Source: Rhyacichthys aspro | Taxonomy: Eukaryota; Chordata; Actinopteri; Gobiiformes; Rhyacichthyidae | Assembly: GCA_036850595.1 (NCBI GenBank) | Contig: CM072168.1 | Span: 10,717,982 to 10,781,981 of the forward strand | Length of the DNA: 64,000 nucleotides | Direction of reading: 5' to 3' | Shown here: positions 10,614-25,336 of the stretch, one piece after another | Position numbering within the stretch: position 1 is the first letter of the stretch | How the letters are laid out: each line of letters opens with the position of its first letter | Program-made: the position numbers and the translations under genes | The notes under the pieces: model-generated | Database searches by the model: none | What the model saw: only the letters and a program-made list of their open reading frames with translations | What the model was told of the DNA's origin: nothing

Positions 10614-13600
10614 CCCCGTGTTAACCTATAAACACACTTTGTTGGGTGCAGTGTTTGACTCCTTCTCCTGCAAAGATGTCCTGCAGACCTAGCGGCTCAC
10701 CTCACGCCATGGGACGGGCCCCCGGTGTCAGAGCGCGGCACGGGTGAGATCAGAGACGACCTTGGCATCCGCGCAATGAAAACACAGGCTCCTTCATAGC
10801 GCCTCTTTGATGTGCCTTATCAAAGCCCTCTCTCCTCCTCTCCTCCATAGACCAAAGGCTACTATTGTTTTTGTTGTTGTTATTGATATTGTTTTCCTGC
10901 ACCCTTATAACACAAAGCAGTCTGACCATGACTCTGATGCTAATGTGGAGGTGGAGAGGGTGTTTTAATGAGCTGCAGAGTGGATCAGAAGGGCTCAGAG
11001 GGGGTTACACTGAGGGAATAGGTAGCGGCGAACATCAAAACACAGCCAGTACTCGAGCTCCTGCTTTCCACCAGCCATGACCTTTCAGAGCAGCGTCCGA
11101 GATGGGAAATAACAATTATGAAATTTTGCCGGGAACATACAAGAAGTTGGACTGTTGAAAGAAAATGAAACGCAAGTGTGAAAGCTCATTTATTAGAGTG
11201 GAGATGCGTCCGTACAGGCATCAAACAGAGAAGATATGAGGAAGAGTCAAAAGACGCCACAAGTAAACATTAGTAAAAACTGCAGTGAATTGATTAAATA
11301 ATTATTTCTAATGAGGGCCAATTGCAAGAAATTAAAGGATTGCAAAAACATTTTTGTGCTGTTAAGGTTAAGGCTCAAAAATCCTGTTAGAAAGTGTTCC
11401 ATCAACAGTAAAAAAAAGGAGCCAAAGAAAAGAGCTGTTTACCTTTGCTCTCCTTGTGGATGGAGGGGGTTTCATTAGGCACTGTGTAAATCAATCTGCT
11501 TCTCCTTAAAGGCCTGTCAATTTGGGCCTGACGCCTGGCAGCCTGACATCACTCACTGGATATTTAACTTGAAAGCCAATTAATCATCATGATTAATTCA
11601 CTCACAAACCACAAGGAACTGTTGGACTTCACCTCATGGAATAAGAGGCGGATACCTCCGATTGGTAAAGGAGAGAAATGAGGACTTTTGGACGTCTCGC
11701 TGCTCCATTCGCTCTTAATCAAGCTTTCAGTACAGAGTTTCAGCTGTAGCTCGATACTCAGTCTGCAAACCACACACCACTCTCAGCCACTTCAGATGGA
11801 GGGATTCTTCTAATTGGCTTTGCTCTTCACATTCATAAATGTTAACACAGGCTTGGATTGTGAATATAAATTTGCTTGCACATGTAATGAAGTGCCACGG
11901 AGAGAAACAGCAATTCGGAGTTCTGCTTACTGTCTGCTCGCTTGCTAATGTTTTCTTAGAATAATATTTCTGCCATATTGTTAATGGAAAGGGAAATCAC
12001 ACGATATGAAGAAGGAGTTGAATATATATTCTGTTCAGCACATTATTATCTTCAGCTGGAGAAATGGAAATGACCCAAACTCTCCGTCGAGTTGGAGAGA
12101 AAAAGGGTTCAGCAATCAGCAAAAGAATAGATGACTTTCCTGCTCCTCAATCATCGTCATTATGTCCTCGGCTAATTCACTGAGGCAGGACCATGATTCA
12201 TTTTAATGTTAGGGGAACATACAGGTGTAGTTCTGGCATTAGTAAAAACTCACAGCATCATTTCACATTCTGCTCAGGTGGCCATGTTTGCCCGCTCCTT
12301 AAATCTTGGGATGTGATTGGCCAAGGCTGACTCAACAAAGTGATGGAGCCAAAGGTGGAATGATGCATGACAGTGTCGCACTGACTGATGACTTCCTGTT
12401 TCGGCTGCTGCTCGAACGCATGCCTCAGTTTTTAAAGATCAGATCAATCTGTCAGTCATATCCGCCCTGACCATACAGATCCATAGAAGAGTCTTTCTTA
12501 GATGCAGTCTAATAATGTCTGAAGCAACAAATGATCACTGTGGTTTGAGAAGCCCATTGAACCAGAATCAGCACATTTACCTCTCATTTGTCAAAGCGGT
12601 AGATGTTTCAGCATGAGATCTGCTGAGCGGTACATTACGGTTCATCATGGCACAGTGCTGATGGTGCTACGTAAAAAATGATGTTAAACAAGTTGTGCAC
12701 AAGATCTGTATCTATATGTTACATGTGTGCAGCAGTTTGAAAAGTTTCTGTTTTATTCCCAGCTTTTCTGGACTAAAATCTGAGAAAGCTGAACCAGTTT
12801 TCAAAATTGAATGGACTCTCAATTTCATGTCACAAGTTCTGCACAAGTTTACAGCAAAAGTAAACCTCAGAGCTTATTAATGAGCTATTTCACTTTAGCT
12901 GGCACTTCGACACACTGCTTCCCGCTCCACTCTGCACCGACCTGTCCGTCACTGTGGCCCAGGGTCCATTTAAAGAGCAGCACATAAAAGCAAGCGCGGA
13001 CTCTCCACGCGGCTTGTATCGGATCTTAATTAAAAAGACTTGCATATTATTTGCTGTAACAAAGGGAAATTTGGGGGTTCATTTAAATCCAATTAGGCCA
13101 GCGCCGATGCCTCAGGAGATGAGAGAGTAATTGCTGTTTGAACACGAAGGTCTTTGTTCTGGGCTCGCGGAGACTGATAAAGGCAATACACAATGTGGAG
13201 CAACTGTGGAGGGGAGGAGGCTGTGAACCTCCAACACCGAGATTTAAGCACACCTAAACCGTATAACAAGACAATTAGAATCAAAAATCTTCATTGTTTT
13301 GCTACGGAGAAAATGCGACTGAGCCCCCATGCTGCAGGTGTGACTGAAAAGATCAGCTGAGTTAATTGCTTCAGTCAGTATTGCTTCTTGTCACACGCGC
13401 TGAGCTTCGGTGTGATCAACATGTAGCATGCCATGGTTCTTTGTAGTAGGCAAAATAAATGTCCTTTTGTCGTACGTTAAGAATCTACTGCTCTACACTG
13501 GAGTCTCTTGTTCCAGATTTATGGCTCAGGTGTCCAGTCCAAGCAGAGAAACCAACAGATACGTTCATTCTGATTGATGAGAGACATAATTAAACACAAA

Positions 13601-14674
13601 ACACCCACTTTCTTAATGAGTGTTTGAAGAAGAGGCAGCCTGGACGTTTACCCCATTAATCACATATATGCCTTTACACACACAGACATGTAATGGGTAT
13701 GACTTCTTGCCTTTGACCTCGGTGATGGCCTATTGATTGTGTCTGGCTTGTCTACAGACTCTGATTGGCATATTGAATCATAATTTAGAAAAAGTAGAGA
13801 GAAGTTATAACATTTGCTGATGATAAATCATGTTTGACGTTTAAAGCTATTCGTCATGGAAATGGAAGATTGTTGGGAAGAACTGGAAGGTGTTACATTT
13901 AGTGATAGCTGTTCGGAAAATGTAAAAGTGTCCTTTGAACCCTAAGAACCCCTTTTAAAACATTAATTATGGAAATATTATCAAACATTAATAGCCCTCT
14001 TTCTAACGCTAGTAACAACCCCTATGGAGAGTCTTGTCAAATGTTTTAATACATTGTAATTCAGAGTTCTGTGGTATGTTGGACTGATAACTGTAGAAAA
14101 ACATACTGGGAAAGTGGCTATTCCAGTCCTGGCCACAAGAAACCTGAAACTTTTAGCTTTTGAGTTTACCGTTGTGGACTGTAGAGATCCTGTAATTATC
14201 TCAGTCTCGTTAAACACTGCATCGAAACATTGCCAACTTTTATCCATGTTAAATTTACTTTTAATATTTAGTTTCTCTATTTTTATCTTTTTGAGCGATT
14301 TTGCTGTAAAATAAGATGTATTTTGCAACAGAAAAACTATTTCCTTGGTCTATTTCCTTGGTCCTTTGATGTTGACATCAGTGTCAACCAATGGGAGCAC
14401 TCCTTTTTACCGGAAGCGAGCTGTGTCAAGTCTTAAGTCCTAATTTTTTAACATAAAGACTATTGGTATATGACAGAATGTTGTATCTGTTTATACTATA
14501 TTTGTGTTTGACATGCTAAAACAAGAACTATCCTTTGGGCTTTAAGCAATGTGGTAGCACAACAATGACCATTTTAAATCTCTACTTGTTTCCTGTTTTT
14601 AAAGGTTTATCCTGTAGTAATGGTAGTAGAGGACATAAAACCTTCTCCTAAGATCACACCTGAGACCCTCTCAG

Positions 14675-14783
14675 AGTTCAGGGGTCACTTGATGCGGGGC
14701 ATAGGTCACTGTTTTGGCTTAAGTCCAAGGTCAAGGTGCAGAGGTCATGTCAGAGTGGTCACCTCACTGCTGACCTTGACCTT
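14675..14783. promoter_or_regulatory. cluster of nuclear-receptor half-sites
   Basis: Within about 110 bases are AGTTCA-GG-GGTCAC (675-688, a DR2 arrangement as in retinoic acid response elements), AGGTCA (703-708), AAGGTCA (727-733, the extended SF1/ERR type), AGGTCA (742-747), GGTCA (757-761) and two abutting TGACCT (771-782); all positions are 14xxx. CAAGGTCAAGGT and its inverted partner also form an imperfect hairpin. Seven half-sites this close are more than chance suggests. Use as a receptor-bound enhancer of pou3f3 is inference. Confidence 0.4.
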
Positions 14784-17700
14784 GAGCTGATCACAGAAGC
14801 AGGGTCCAGCACATGATCAATGATACATTTACATTACATACTCACCCCAGTGTTTGTCCTTGTCTTTGCTTTAACAGTCTGCATTGATGTCGTTTTGGTG
14901 GAAAACACATTATCTAAAGAACATTTGGTTGGTTAAATGTCTACATGAGTAATTGTATTCTTGGTTTTCTCAGTCACCATTAGCACTAATCCAGACAGTA
15001 TGCCTGTTATATTGCTGTAACAAACCACAGTGTTTAGGACTCATCGGTCCAGCGGCTTGCTCTTCCCTGTTAGGATCCTTCTCTCATTCCACTTATCACC
15101 CACCTTGCTCTGTCCCCTGCACCGTCTCTGTGACATGGGACATTTAGACAAACTGAAGCTGTGTTGTTTGGACAGTGTTTCCTATTAAATGGCCCTTCCT
15201 TTATATTCACACACGGTGCATTTCCAGTCCCAGAGCAATTATACACATGACTACACTTGGAGCTAAAGGAACAGGCTGAATCTTTATCACCAGCCGAAGA
15301 GCAGCAGCACCGTGACTCCTCCTGAGCCGTCTGCCTCCCGTACTTCTCTGCATCTACAGCCAAACCAAAGGGTATACTGTGGTGTAATACTGAAAAGACC
15401 AGAATTTGAAAAAGAAGAATTAACAGAATAAAATTAGCATTTTGCATTCTTTGCAAAATCACTCACTGTTAGAGCTAAAACTATTATTCACTGCAACAAG
15501 AAGTAGAATCACCGAGCAGCTATGTAGAAAGACTTGCACATTAAGTCCAACAATGACATGGAACAAAACCATATAAAGCCTAGAACACTTTGCTTGACTC
15601 ACCCAAATGTGTGACTTGTATGTGTGGTTCACAGTGTACCTTAAAATGAAACTTTTTCAAACTTTGTTTCCACTTACAGAGGGATTTGGGATTGCCTTAA
15701 GCCTGGGAGTGTATGGGTCTTGTAAAGGTGTTCGGTAGCTGTTATTTAATCGATCCCAAATCTCCAATAGATTGCAATTGTGGTCACTTTAACAATGTTT
15801 CGTTTTTAGATATACTGTATTAGAACATTTACAAAACACCCATCTAACATATTCAACACTAAAACAAAAAGTGTCCCATTTGAAGAGGGTGTTGAAGACA
15901 GGTCAGGCCACATGGCTGAACATCACATCAACATTCATCACTTCCTGATGTTTCAGAGGCTAAGCAGTGTCAGAAAATCTGGAAGCTCCCAAGATGAAGG
16001 CTAGATGTTTGAAGATGTGGACGGATGTTTGAACTCCTCTGCACCCTCTTCAGTGTCCCAGTGGGGAGTACATAAGGCAAGGCCAGTCATGTATTATTTA
16101 GAGCCCGATCCTCCTTTGTGCTTGATCAGGGCTTGATTTAGAAACGCTGTGACTGTCTGTATCCCGCCACATGTAGGAATATGGACCTCATTCTTTGACT
16201 ATAGGCAAACCGTTAACTACCAATCTCAGTCAACATGTGTATGAATTCATTTCATTGTCCAGGAAATACACTCCTGTCATTATCTCAGAGAGGATGTATC
16301 ATGAAGTGCTAAGAAACATTCTCCTGCTGCACTGCTTTGGACCCCTGGAATCACCTGCAGTCCTGGTGGACTTGTTTAAAAACACTAATAGACTTAAGCA
16401 CTAGAGTATTGGTAATGTGTCAGGACCACAGGGAGCACTGTTTTAAACCAGTCCCTAATTAAAGTTGAAACTCTGAGCGATCTATTCCTGCGCCGCTCAG
16501 CAAACGAGCCAGAGCTGATATGCTCTTTAAGTCATTAGCAGCTCTGATTCATAGCCACAACACCTTGTTAACAGAACAGGGCTCATAATCCCAATGCAAG
16601 AGCAGTTCTTGTGGTTCAAAGTGGAGATGCACCTCATTGTAATTACACTCATTGCCATAACTTATTACTGTTAGTCCATGTTGTTCTGCGATGGCTGTTC
16701 ACCAATTGGAGCATTGTCAAAGTCTCAATGTGGAATATAAACTGATGCTACAATCAAGCCACTGTTTTAAATGAAACATTTAAACTGTACATACAGTAAT
16801 CAAAGTTCACTAAACTGTCTACAGTAAGAATAACTTTCAAGATAACCATGTAGGGATCTGCTCAAGACCACTGAGGGTACACTTTTATGGACTCAGGCCT
16901 TGACAGGGCAGGATTATGTCAGAACCAAATCTAAAATAAACGTGTGACCCTAAGATGAGATCAGCTTTCAGTGGTCTTAAGACTTGTCTCAAGCACTACT
17001 AAATCTAATGTGAAGACATTCTATTTAAGAGACACAACATGTGTACTTGTGTAAGCATCTCTCCAATAATCAGTGAAGCATGCATAAGCATCATGAATAG
17101 ACAAATCTGCTACAGGCAACAGGCCATATCTGAAAGCACATTTAAATTAAAAAATAAACAGGTTAACCTTCAAGCTACAGTGTATGGTGATTTAGTATTA
17201 AATATGGATTCAGATGATGTATTGTCCTGCGCTGATGCGCCTGAAAAGCTGGACCAACGCCACTTACAGAGGGTTTATCATGCACACCCACCCTCTCCTC
17301 TGTTGTCAACGCTCGGATCTACAATCAAGATAATCCATCACTGTGGCACATAATGCAAAAAAGATATTAAAGCCACTTGGGGAAAATGTATTCCTGGGAA
17401 GTGAAATGAGAATAAAATGCTGTTTAAGCATTTACTGAAGGTTAAAAAAGGATAGGACAGCTGTGACACACCTTCATCCAGACAATATGAATAAATGTTC
17501 ATCCATGTTCTGGGACTGTAACTGCGGAGACAGACATGTGTGCAGGGGTATCATTAGTAGATTGTAATAATGTACTTCATTATGAAATCATGATACCAAT
17601 ACAAATATGGTAGGAGCAGATGACAATGCTACATAGAGAAGTTCATCAGCTCAGGGCTCTCAAGTTTGGATGAATACTTGGATTAATCGTTCAGTTTGGA

Positions 17701-20700
17701 TATCTGATTCAAAAAAAAAAAAAAAAAAAACGCAACAAAAACACTGACCCACTGTGGTCATTCAGAAGCTGTGCTTCATGCACGAGTGAATGCAAATGCT
17801 GCAAGTGCCACCAACTTTACATCTAGTCCAGATGAGCCAGCTTCACTTTGCACCAGAACATGTGGTGAATACAACACTGGGGCAAAAAAGAATAAATACT
17901 TAGAGAGGACTGAGTTAAAACATGCAGAGACATGAAGAAAATGTCCAAAATGTTGTACTGACAATAAGCATCAACATTACAGCAGTGAATGAAGCACCTA
18001 AACAGTACGTACTGTAATAAAACATGAGAACAATAAACACCATCAGAGCCAGGCATCACACAGCAAAAACCTTGCTTCTTTATCCTGCATTTGTGCAGAT
18101 GCCAAACCCTGCTCAGAAGCCTGTTGCTAAGGGCAACCTATTGGGCCCCTCTGTCTGCCGACCAGATGCCTCTGTGCTCATCCCACAGGCTCAGATGTCG
18201 CCATGCCAACAGGCAGGTGTCCAGTGCAGCCATGGTCTATGGTGGGACAGAGGCATGTGCAGTGGCCCTTATTGGGATCATTATAAAACATAAACTAATT
18301 CAACGCAATGTACAATACATCAATTTACGTGTTAAACTTTTCTCTAAACTTTTTCATCTTGGGGATTCATCTGGGTGTGGCAGCCATGAAAACAGCACTT
18401 CAGTGAATGAGGTGTTACTAGATTGTGTCACATTGTGTTGTTTTATAATAAGAGATCAACACAGAACAATGTCAAAATGAGAATCAGAGGAATGCCAGTG
18501 CTGCAACAAAAGCCACACTGAAACTTACTTTCAGCCAGTTTCACAATTAAGATGCTAATGACCATAAAATGTCGTTATCCATTTGCACAGACAATATTTT
18601 TTAATTTTTTTTTTTTTTACATTCAGTGCTAAAAGGTCTGTTTAATTCATATAATGATTACTTTTATTTTGTCCCAGTATTAAACAGCGTGTGTATATGT
18701 GTTTTTCCAATACATCATTTACTGTGATTGTGAAATCTATACATGAACTGTGCGTCAGTTTCTTCGTGTGTGAGATCCACCATTCAGACGACATTGTTAA
18801 CCGATTATCACACTGAAGTAACATTTCCACTGAGCTGCGTTTCCTGTCTCTGATGCAAATCCAATGTAAATCTGAAGTCACCGTCTCAGCCTTGGTGATT
18901 ATTCATGTCGTTCAGGAGAGTGATTAAATATTCCTTACCCTCAGAGCAGCAAAACAAATAGGCCACGTTCTAACAGGCCCTGACACATCTTTTAAATAAT
19001 GTTTATTTATCACCGGTAACATTTACCAGCCCCCGTTCCGTAGTTCCCTCTGGCATGTGATCCTCCAGCTGCTGCGTGTGGCATTATACCCTTTTATTTC
19101 AAACTTTATACAACTTTTGCCGTCTCTTTTTGAATGTTCCTCTTTGAATATGAACCAGAAAGACGGTGGAGGTAGATGAAGGAAGGAGGCAAAGAGACTG
19201 AGACAGAACTAGATTTAAATAAGCGGTGGTTAAATGTATCACTTAAACTTCCAGATATATGGAAAAGTGCATAGTGCAAGTGTCCACATTAAAGTATCCA
19301 TATTTCAGTTCAAATGTTGAAATTAATAAATGCATAAATGAACATATTCATTTATCATCTGCATGGAAATACATAATTCACTCCTACCCTGACATTCCTG
19401 CTGGGGATGTTATTATACTTCAATTAATACAAATAGTCGGTTTTTACCATTGCAAAACCAAATGCTATACATAAGACTTTGCTTTCAACGAATGTCAGTC
19501 CTACTCTGGGTCTGAGGTAGGATTTCTGCAAGTTAAAACCAGTATAAAAGCGCACGCTCACGGCATCAGGACACACTGGGACCGGTCGGGTTGGAACAGG
19601 GAAGAAAACAGAGCAACACCATCATCCGAAAGAAAAGGGATTGTATTTTGACAGAGCTACAGACAAATCGGAGGAGAACTGGTAAGGTGTTCAAGAGCGA
19701 TTGTATGTTCTTTTGTTCTCAACTCTCTTTGTCTTACTTGTGTTATGTTGTTTTAAATCAGCTGTGTCCAACTCAGCTTTAGATGAGGTCACGGTTACAA
19801 GTAAGAGTCATGACTGGAGCCAAGAATATATGATGTATGAAGTATTTTTAATGTTAAAGTCTTTGATTGTTGCACTGAGTTTCATCAAATGCCACTTGAA
19901 TTTTGTGAGAAACAACTGCTAAATAAACAGCTTAACAAATATTAATGCTTGCACTTTGCCTGTTACCAACATTATTGACCACAAGAAGATCATTTTTTGT
20001 TTAAAATATAAGCCATAAAAGAATTTTAAAGGACTAGATTTGGCCCTGGAGGTTCAAGTCCTACACGTCTGTTTTAGATTGACCTCACATAGTTTTGCAA
20101 TTTTCACTCTTGAAATATAATACTACATATCTTTCTGCTTAAACTAATTCAATATACAAAGTACAATATGAAGTTTTGTTTCACACTTTACAAAACAATT
20201 TCTTATTCCGTGTTGTTTATTATTTACCTGGAGGCATTAAAATCCTGCTTCATTTGTTCTAACTTTAGTCGACATGACTCTGATCTCACTGTAGTTCAAG
20301 TGTTAATAACAGCCCGGCCTTTGCTTTGCTGTAATTTCAATATATAATGCATCATTTTCATAAATGTTGCTATAATGAAGACAGGATGAAGCAAATCTTA
20401 TGAATACACATGAAGCACCAAACAAGGAGTACAAATCATTTGAATAGTTTCATTAGAATTGTATATTTAACTTTTCTATTAAATATGATAAGCAGAGCTA
20501 GAGTCTGCATTTACACACAGTGACATGGTTAAGATGTGACATTACAGTGGCAGAGTGGCATTAATAAACATGTGCAACATTCAGCAGTACGGAACAGCCG
20601 TCTGCAGCACCGTAAGACATGCACAAAATGCCTGTAAGCAGAGATTTTAAAATGTAAAAAAATACTGAATAAATTTTATTTGCTAAAAAGTTCTTAACTA

Positions 20701-22365
20701 AACTCCAGACTTGAATATTTACATAATGATAAACAAAAAAATATGAAGTGCATTTAGTTAAATTAGAATAAAGACAAAAAGCATGACAAGAGCATTGTCA
20801 CAACTTGTTACACATATGTTCATAAAATAACCTCAAGTTGTATTCCCATAAACATAAATATTGGTTTAGGGGGTGAAGATTTCTAAAAAAAAATAAATAA
20901 ATAAATCAGACTATTCTAAAGACACAACTAAATTAATTCTTGGCGTGAAATGAAATATGGATATGTGGTTAATATCTTTTTTTAGTGCAGGATGCTGTGT
21001 TGAGTAGGACACTGTACTAAATGATGCTTTGACGGTTTTGAAGCCGTCATGGCTGCCTCACCACAGCTCTGCCTGTGTTACCACACTGCATAAGAAATGA
21101 TATGCGAGAGGTGTTTTTGAATATTCATGACCATCTCTATTGGCTGTTTGCACTGTAGCATTAATTAATTGCTCGAGGGGATGCTAAACCCAAACGAGGA
21201 GCTCAAGTAGCGTGTGCTGAAACACAACTGTCCCAAAGAAAGGGTGAGAAACTCCTAACCTCCAAACTTTGGGTGCTAACTAACACAAAAAGGAATAGTC
21301 ACAGTGTGACACTTCACTGAGAGGTTTTACTTTAATTTAACAGTTAAGAGACATATAGCAAAGTGAAAAAGCAGAAATTCTGTGGCTGACTTTATGCTCT
21401 TTGTTTAGGATGTGTCCATTTACAACTATTAGTAAAAATGTATGAATATTCAAGAGGTGAGATGTTGAGGAGTCCCAGTCTTCTCCTACACAGTTTGCTC
21501 TGGTAGTTAAAAGAGGGCCGCTGAGAGGAGTTACACTGTGAAAGACATTAGCATCCCTTTGAAACAAGAGACCTTGAGTATGAACAAGTGCTATCCATAC
21601 TCACTTTGGAATGTCATTTATATGCACAAACGGAGGTGTGAGGCCAGAGGATGTGAGGGGGGCAGCGCAGGTGGAGCTTTCACTGCAACGGACACTTTTA
21701 CACATCCAGACCCGCTCTATACTTCACTGGGCTCCTCTGAACTTTTACATGAGTGATGTACATATCAGTGTTCTGCTTTTTAATATAAATGTGTTGCTTC
21801 ATCAAACCCTTTCATTCACATGTCAAACTGAGGCCTAATAATTGTTCATTTTTATATATTTATTTGATGTCACAACTTTAGTTTTAGTGTCTCTGGCACC
21901 AGTGACCCATGCACTCTTCTCTCTGAATAATGAATAGTGATAATACCACATAGTCCTCTGAATTGTAAATGTTCACAATTATACAGCCTATTCTCTATTC
22001 ATTATTTCATACCAAATGGAAAATTATGTAAAAGTATCTCTGAAGAGGAAAGCAGCGTGTAATATGACTTGCCATATTGTTCATGCAATTCAAATCCTTG
22101 CTTTTCTCTAAGAGTTGAAAGTAATCAGATTGGAATAAAATCTGACTGGCATGTCATGTGGGATTATGATACGTTTGGAAGATAAGATATGATAACGACA
22201 CAACGCATCATGAGGTGAGAGCACTCAGGCAAAGAGTGTTTTCCAATTAACTTAAACCTCCCTCAAGGTTAAATATAAAGCGTTGACTTCTGTTACAACC
22301 ACAGGACATGGGCTTGATGTCCCATTATGACTACAGTCTTTTCAGTGCTTACGCTCCATAATAGA

Positions 22366-22665
22366 AGTCAAAGTCAAAGTCTACTTTATTGTCATTTCTG
22401 CCACATGTTCAGCACACACAGAGAACTGAAATTTACTGAAAGATTTACTGAAAGTTACTCTCTTCCCGTGGTGCATACAATATAATAAGTAGAAAATAGT
22501 GCAATGTAAGAAGAAACACAAGTAAAAAAATCTATTTATAAAATAATTTAAAAAAAGTAAAAAACTATAGTACAAAAAATAAATACAACAGAAGGCAAAG
22601 TGTAAACAGAATATTTGCAGTATTGGCAGTGCAAAAAAGTGTAAACAGTACAGATACAGTGGGAG
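22366..22665 (+). repeat. LINE-like interspersed repeat tail
   Basis: It begins with GTCAAAGTCAAAGTC and then TTTATTGTCATT, followed by a GCACACACAGAGAACTGAAATT-like stretch; I know this layout from widespread fish retroposon 3' ends. No coding part remains. A similar tail in the opposite orientation ends near 28805. The exact family would need a repeat-library search. Confidence 0.45.
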
Positions 22666-22852
22666 GTAGTGATTGAAATGTTGACTTATATGTATGTTTT
22701 ATTTTAGTTAGTATAGTTAATTGTGAGACTGGTGAGCTTCAAGTAAATTCTGTGTTGTGTATGTTTATGCCACTCAGAACCAGCCACTTTTCATAAATTA
22801 ACAAAACACACTGTAAAATAGACTTGCCATTTTGTGTTTGCCTGAAAATATA

Positions 22853-23311
22853 CAGTGGTGGAATGTAATGAAGTAAAAATACATTCCTGTAATTAAGTAC
22901 ACTTAAGTAGATTTGAAAGGGGGGTACTTTTGACTTTTACTCCACCACATTTTAGAGCAAATATCTGTACTTTCTACTTCACACAGTACACATTTGAAAT
23001 TTGAAAATTGTTGTAAATGTGCAACACTTTAAATTAAATATTTAATCGGTGCATAAATGTGTACCTACATTTATAGCACAGAGTTGAATGAAGGCAGCAT
23101 TATAGGAGTAGCTTACTGTTAAATGTGAACTTTACCTTAATTAGTAGCATAATGATTGAGTCAAATACTTTCATACTTTAAAGTACATATAAAAGCAAGT
23201 ACTTTTTAATTTGAGTAAGAATTTTAATGTGATACTTTTACTTTTGCTTGAGTACATTTCTACCTCTTTATCAGTACTTTTACTTAAGTAGTGGAATTGA
23301 GTACTTCGTTC
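22853..23311 (+). mobile_element. short non-autonomous DNA element (AAGTAC-rich MITE), copy 1
   Basis: It begins CAGTGGTGGAATGTAATGAAG and ends near GTGGAATTGAGTACTTC. The interior is full of AAGTAC/GTACTT words and lacks an ORF. Both ends and interior words (GAGTCAAATACTTT, TAAAAGCAAGTACTTT) recur, reversed, in the copy at 29703-30128. Ends like these are typical of abundant teleost MITEs. Confidence 0.6.
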
Positions 23312-25336
23312 ACCATTAAAAATATAGCATACTGACCTTGCATTCATTGTTGCTAGTTTAGTATGTTTTATTTTTGTAACTGTAATAGCTGTTGCCAACG
23401 AATTGCTCAGTTTAGCAAAGAGTTTGGGAGGCCTGGGTGACTGTGGGGCGCTTAGCTTCTTCTTGGTTGCCTTAAAGTGAGGACCATCATCGTGTGTGCT
23501 TATTCCCACATTTGTTTTACTATAAATCCACACTGGCAAACAATCTTCCCTTCTGCCATGAGCCCTCTTCTTCTTCCTCCCCTTCCTCAAGAGCAAGCGT
23601 TACCCTCTCATGCCCCTATCTCCCCTCATCCTCTATTCCCCTCACCTCCCGCCGTTCCCCGTGCCTCTGCTGAGCACAGGTATTTGTTTAGGAATCTCTC
23701 AGTGGAAATTATGCTCCATCTCCGGCACTCCCTATCAACACACAATTATCATGGGCAATCATGCAGAACAGCCCTGAATTCAGCTGGGACTCCCACTCTG
23801 ATGACATTACCGAACAGCAAGGCCAGGCTCCTGGAGGTAGCCTGCTTCACACCTGCACCGTCTCCATCTCTGCCGGCCCTATCTCGCCGAGCGCTGCACT
23901 GTCCAGGAAAGGGATACAGCCATGATTAAACATTTTTATCTTATTAGGTTTTCATTTAATCCAGGTTGTCCAGCAGATAAGAACAAATCCGCTCGGGCAA
24001 CAATGTATGAGCATCTCACCTCATTCTCTGAAGAACTTGGCAGCTTATTTGAGCCCAAGTTTGGTGAACAGCTAGACTAAAAGGCCTGAGAAATTTGGAA
24101 GTGTGAATCTCCGTCTTTAGTGCGAGTGAAATCGGTTTCAGTGCGTATTCAGTGCTACAGTGACAGTATTATGTCTGTCCTCGGTGCATTTTGAGGCAGG
24201 CCACAGATGCATGTATAGTATGTATGATAAGTATATTACAAAGCCCAAAGAGGCACGTGAGAATTGACACAGGAGTCCATTCACTTCCTGATCAAATGCT
24301 CCATTCATGAGTGAAATTACCATCCGTCTGTCGGCCAAGGTGTGAATTCTTTCATCTGCAGATACTACCTCTGAATTAAATTCATAACACCACATACACT
24401 TCACTGGACTCAAGATAAGCCAAGGGTTTTTCCCCTTGAGTTTGGATCCTTTTAGTGTACATTTTGTGAAGCAACATTGCCCTCTTCTGGTCGGTGACAG
24501 TTGGATCATTTGGATTTGTACAGACCTTTACAGAAGGAACGTTTATTTGCAGAACCTCATCTTTACTTTCATAACTTCCATCAGCCAGACAAACAAACTC
24601 AGTGTGGAAGTGAATGCATCTGAAAACACACGGTCCCCTGCATTTATTTCCTCATTTCACTTCACTTTGTCATATTTTGTCAGCGTCAGTTTATTTTAAA
24701 ATAATTCAAAGCATTTGGACATTAAAAGCTTGTTTTCGTCTTCCTGGTTGGAGCTGGTAAGGTTTCTATAGTAAGTTTGTGTTCATGTAAGTTCTCTAAA
24801 AAAATCAATTGGCTATTGTGGTTATTAAAATAATAATAGTTAAAAAAACATTTTTAGGGATATTTATTTTTATTTAAAAACGTATATTTTCATAGTTTGA
24901 TCTATGAATATTATATAATACATCATATAATAATAATAATGTTATGTTAAGTGGAGTTTACTGTGGAAGCAAAGTCAGGCCACACTAAAATAGTTATATT
25001 CAGAATATAAAACTCATGCACATTATAATTAAGCCATTTGAAGCTTAATTTTGTGTTTTTTTACACTGTACAAACTATTTGATTTATTATTACTTGAAAA
25101 GGACACTTATTCAAACAAGTACTTAAACATCTTATTCATGCACACTTCAAAGAATTTTTCCACTTAAACTTTTTCATGTTATAATTTCATAAACACTCTC
25201 ATAAACACACTGTCACACATAGCTCAACAAAGCATTTGCACCATATACTGTAGTGTATGTACTATTGCACTGTTGTCAGTCTCTGCAGTAAAAATATCAA
25301 ATATCCATCTTGTTCCAGACTTGCAGCCTGTCCCGA
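23312..25336. other. gene-free interval before tmem182
   Basis: It contains C-rich unique sequence (about 23560-23900) and AT-rich sequence near 24820-24950, plus the presumptive tmem182 3'UTR left of 25337. The ORFs at 23171-23596 and 23477-23929 overlap on opposite strands without splice support and look like chance. Confidence 0.5.

Larger units (their letters stand above)
9911..22365. other. central gene desert between pou3f3 and tmem182
   Basis: About 12.5 kb with no supportable exon. It holds two hairpins (10271-10360 and 10569-10613), a nuclear-receptor half-site cluster (14675-14783), a 13-base tandem duplication near 14338-14364, a run of about twenty A at 17710-17730 and small AT-rich simple repeats (for example near 20884). 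Several unique stretches rich in TAATTA-type homeodomain words, near 11570-11600, 13025-13075 and 21160-21180, would be first choices for conserved non-coding element tests. Confidence 0.5.

Noticed and set aside
20036..20076. GGTTCAAGTCC, a tRNA B-box-like word
   Set aside because: No A box at the right spacing and no cloverleaf could be drawn, so it is not called a tRNA or SINE.
23171..23929. Overlapping ORFs of 141 and 150 codons on opposite strands
   Set aside because: Partly inside the MITE end and C-rich DNA; no splice sites or family resemblance.
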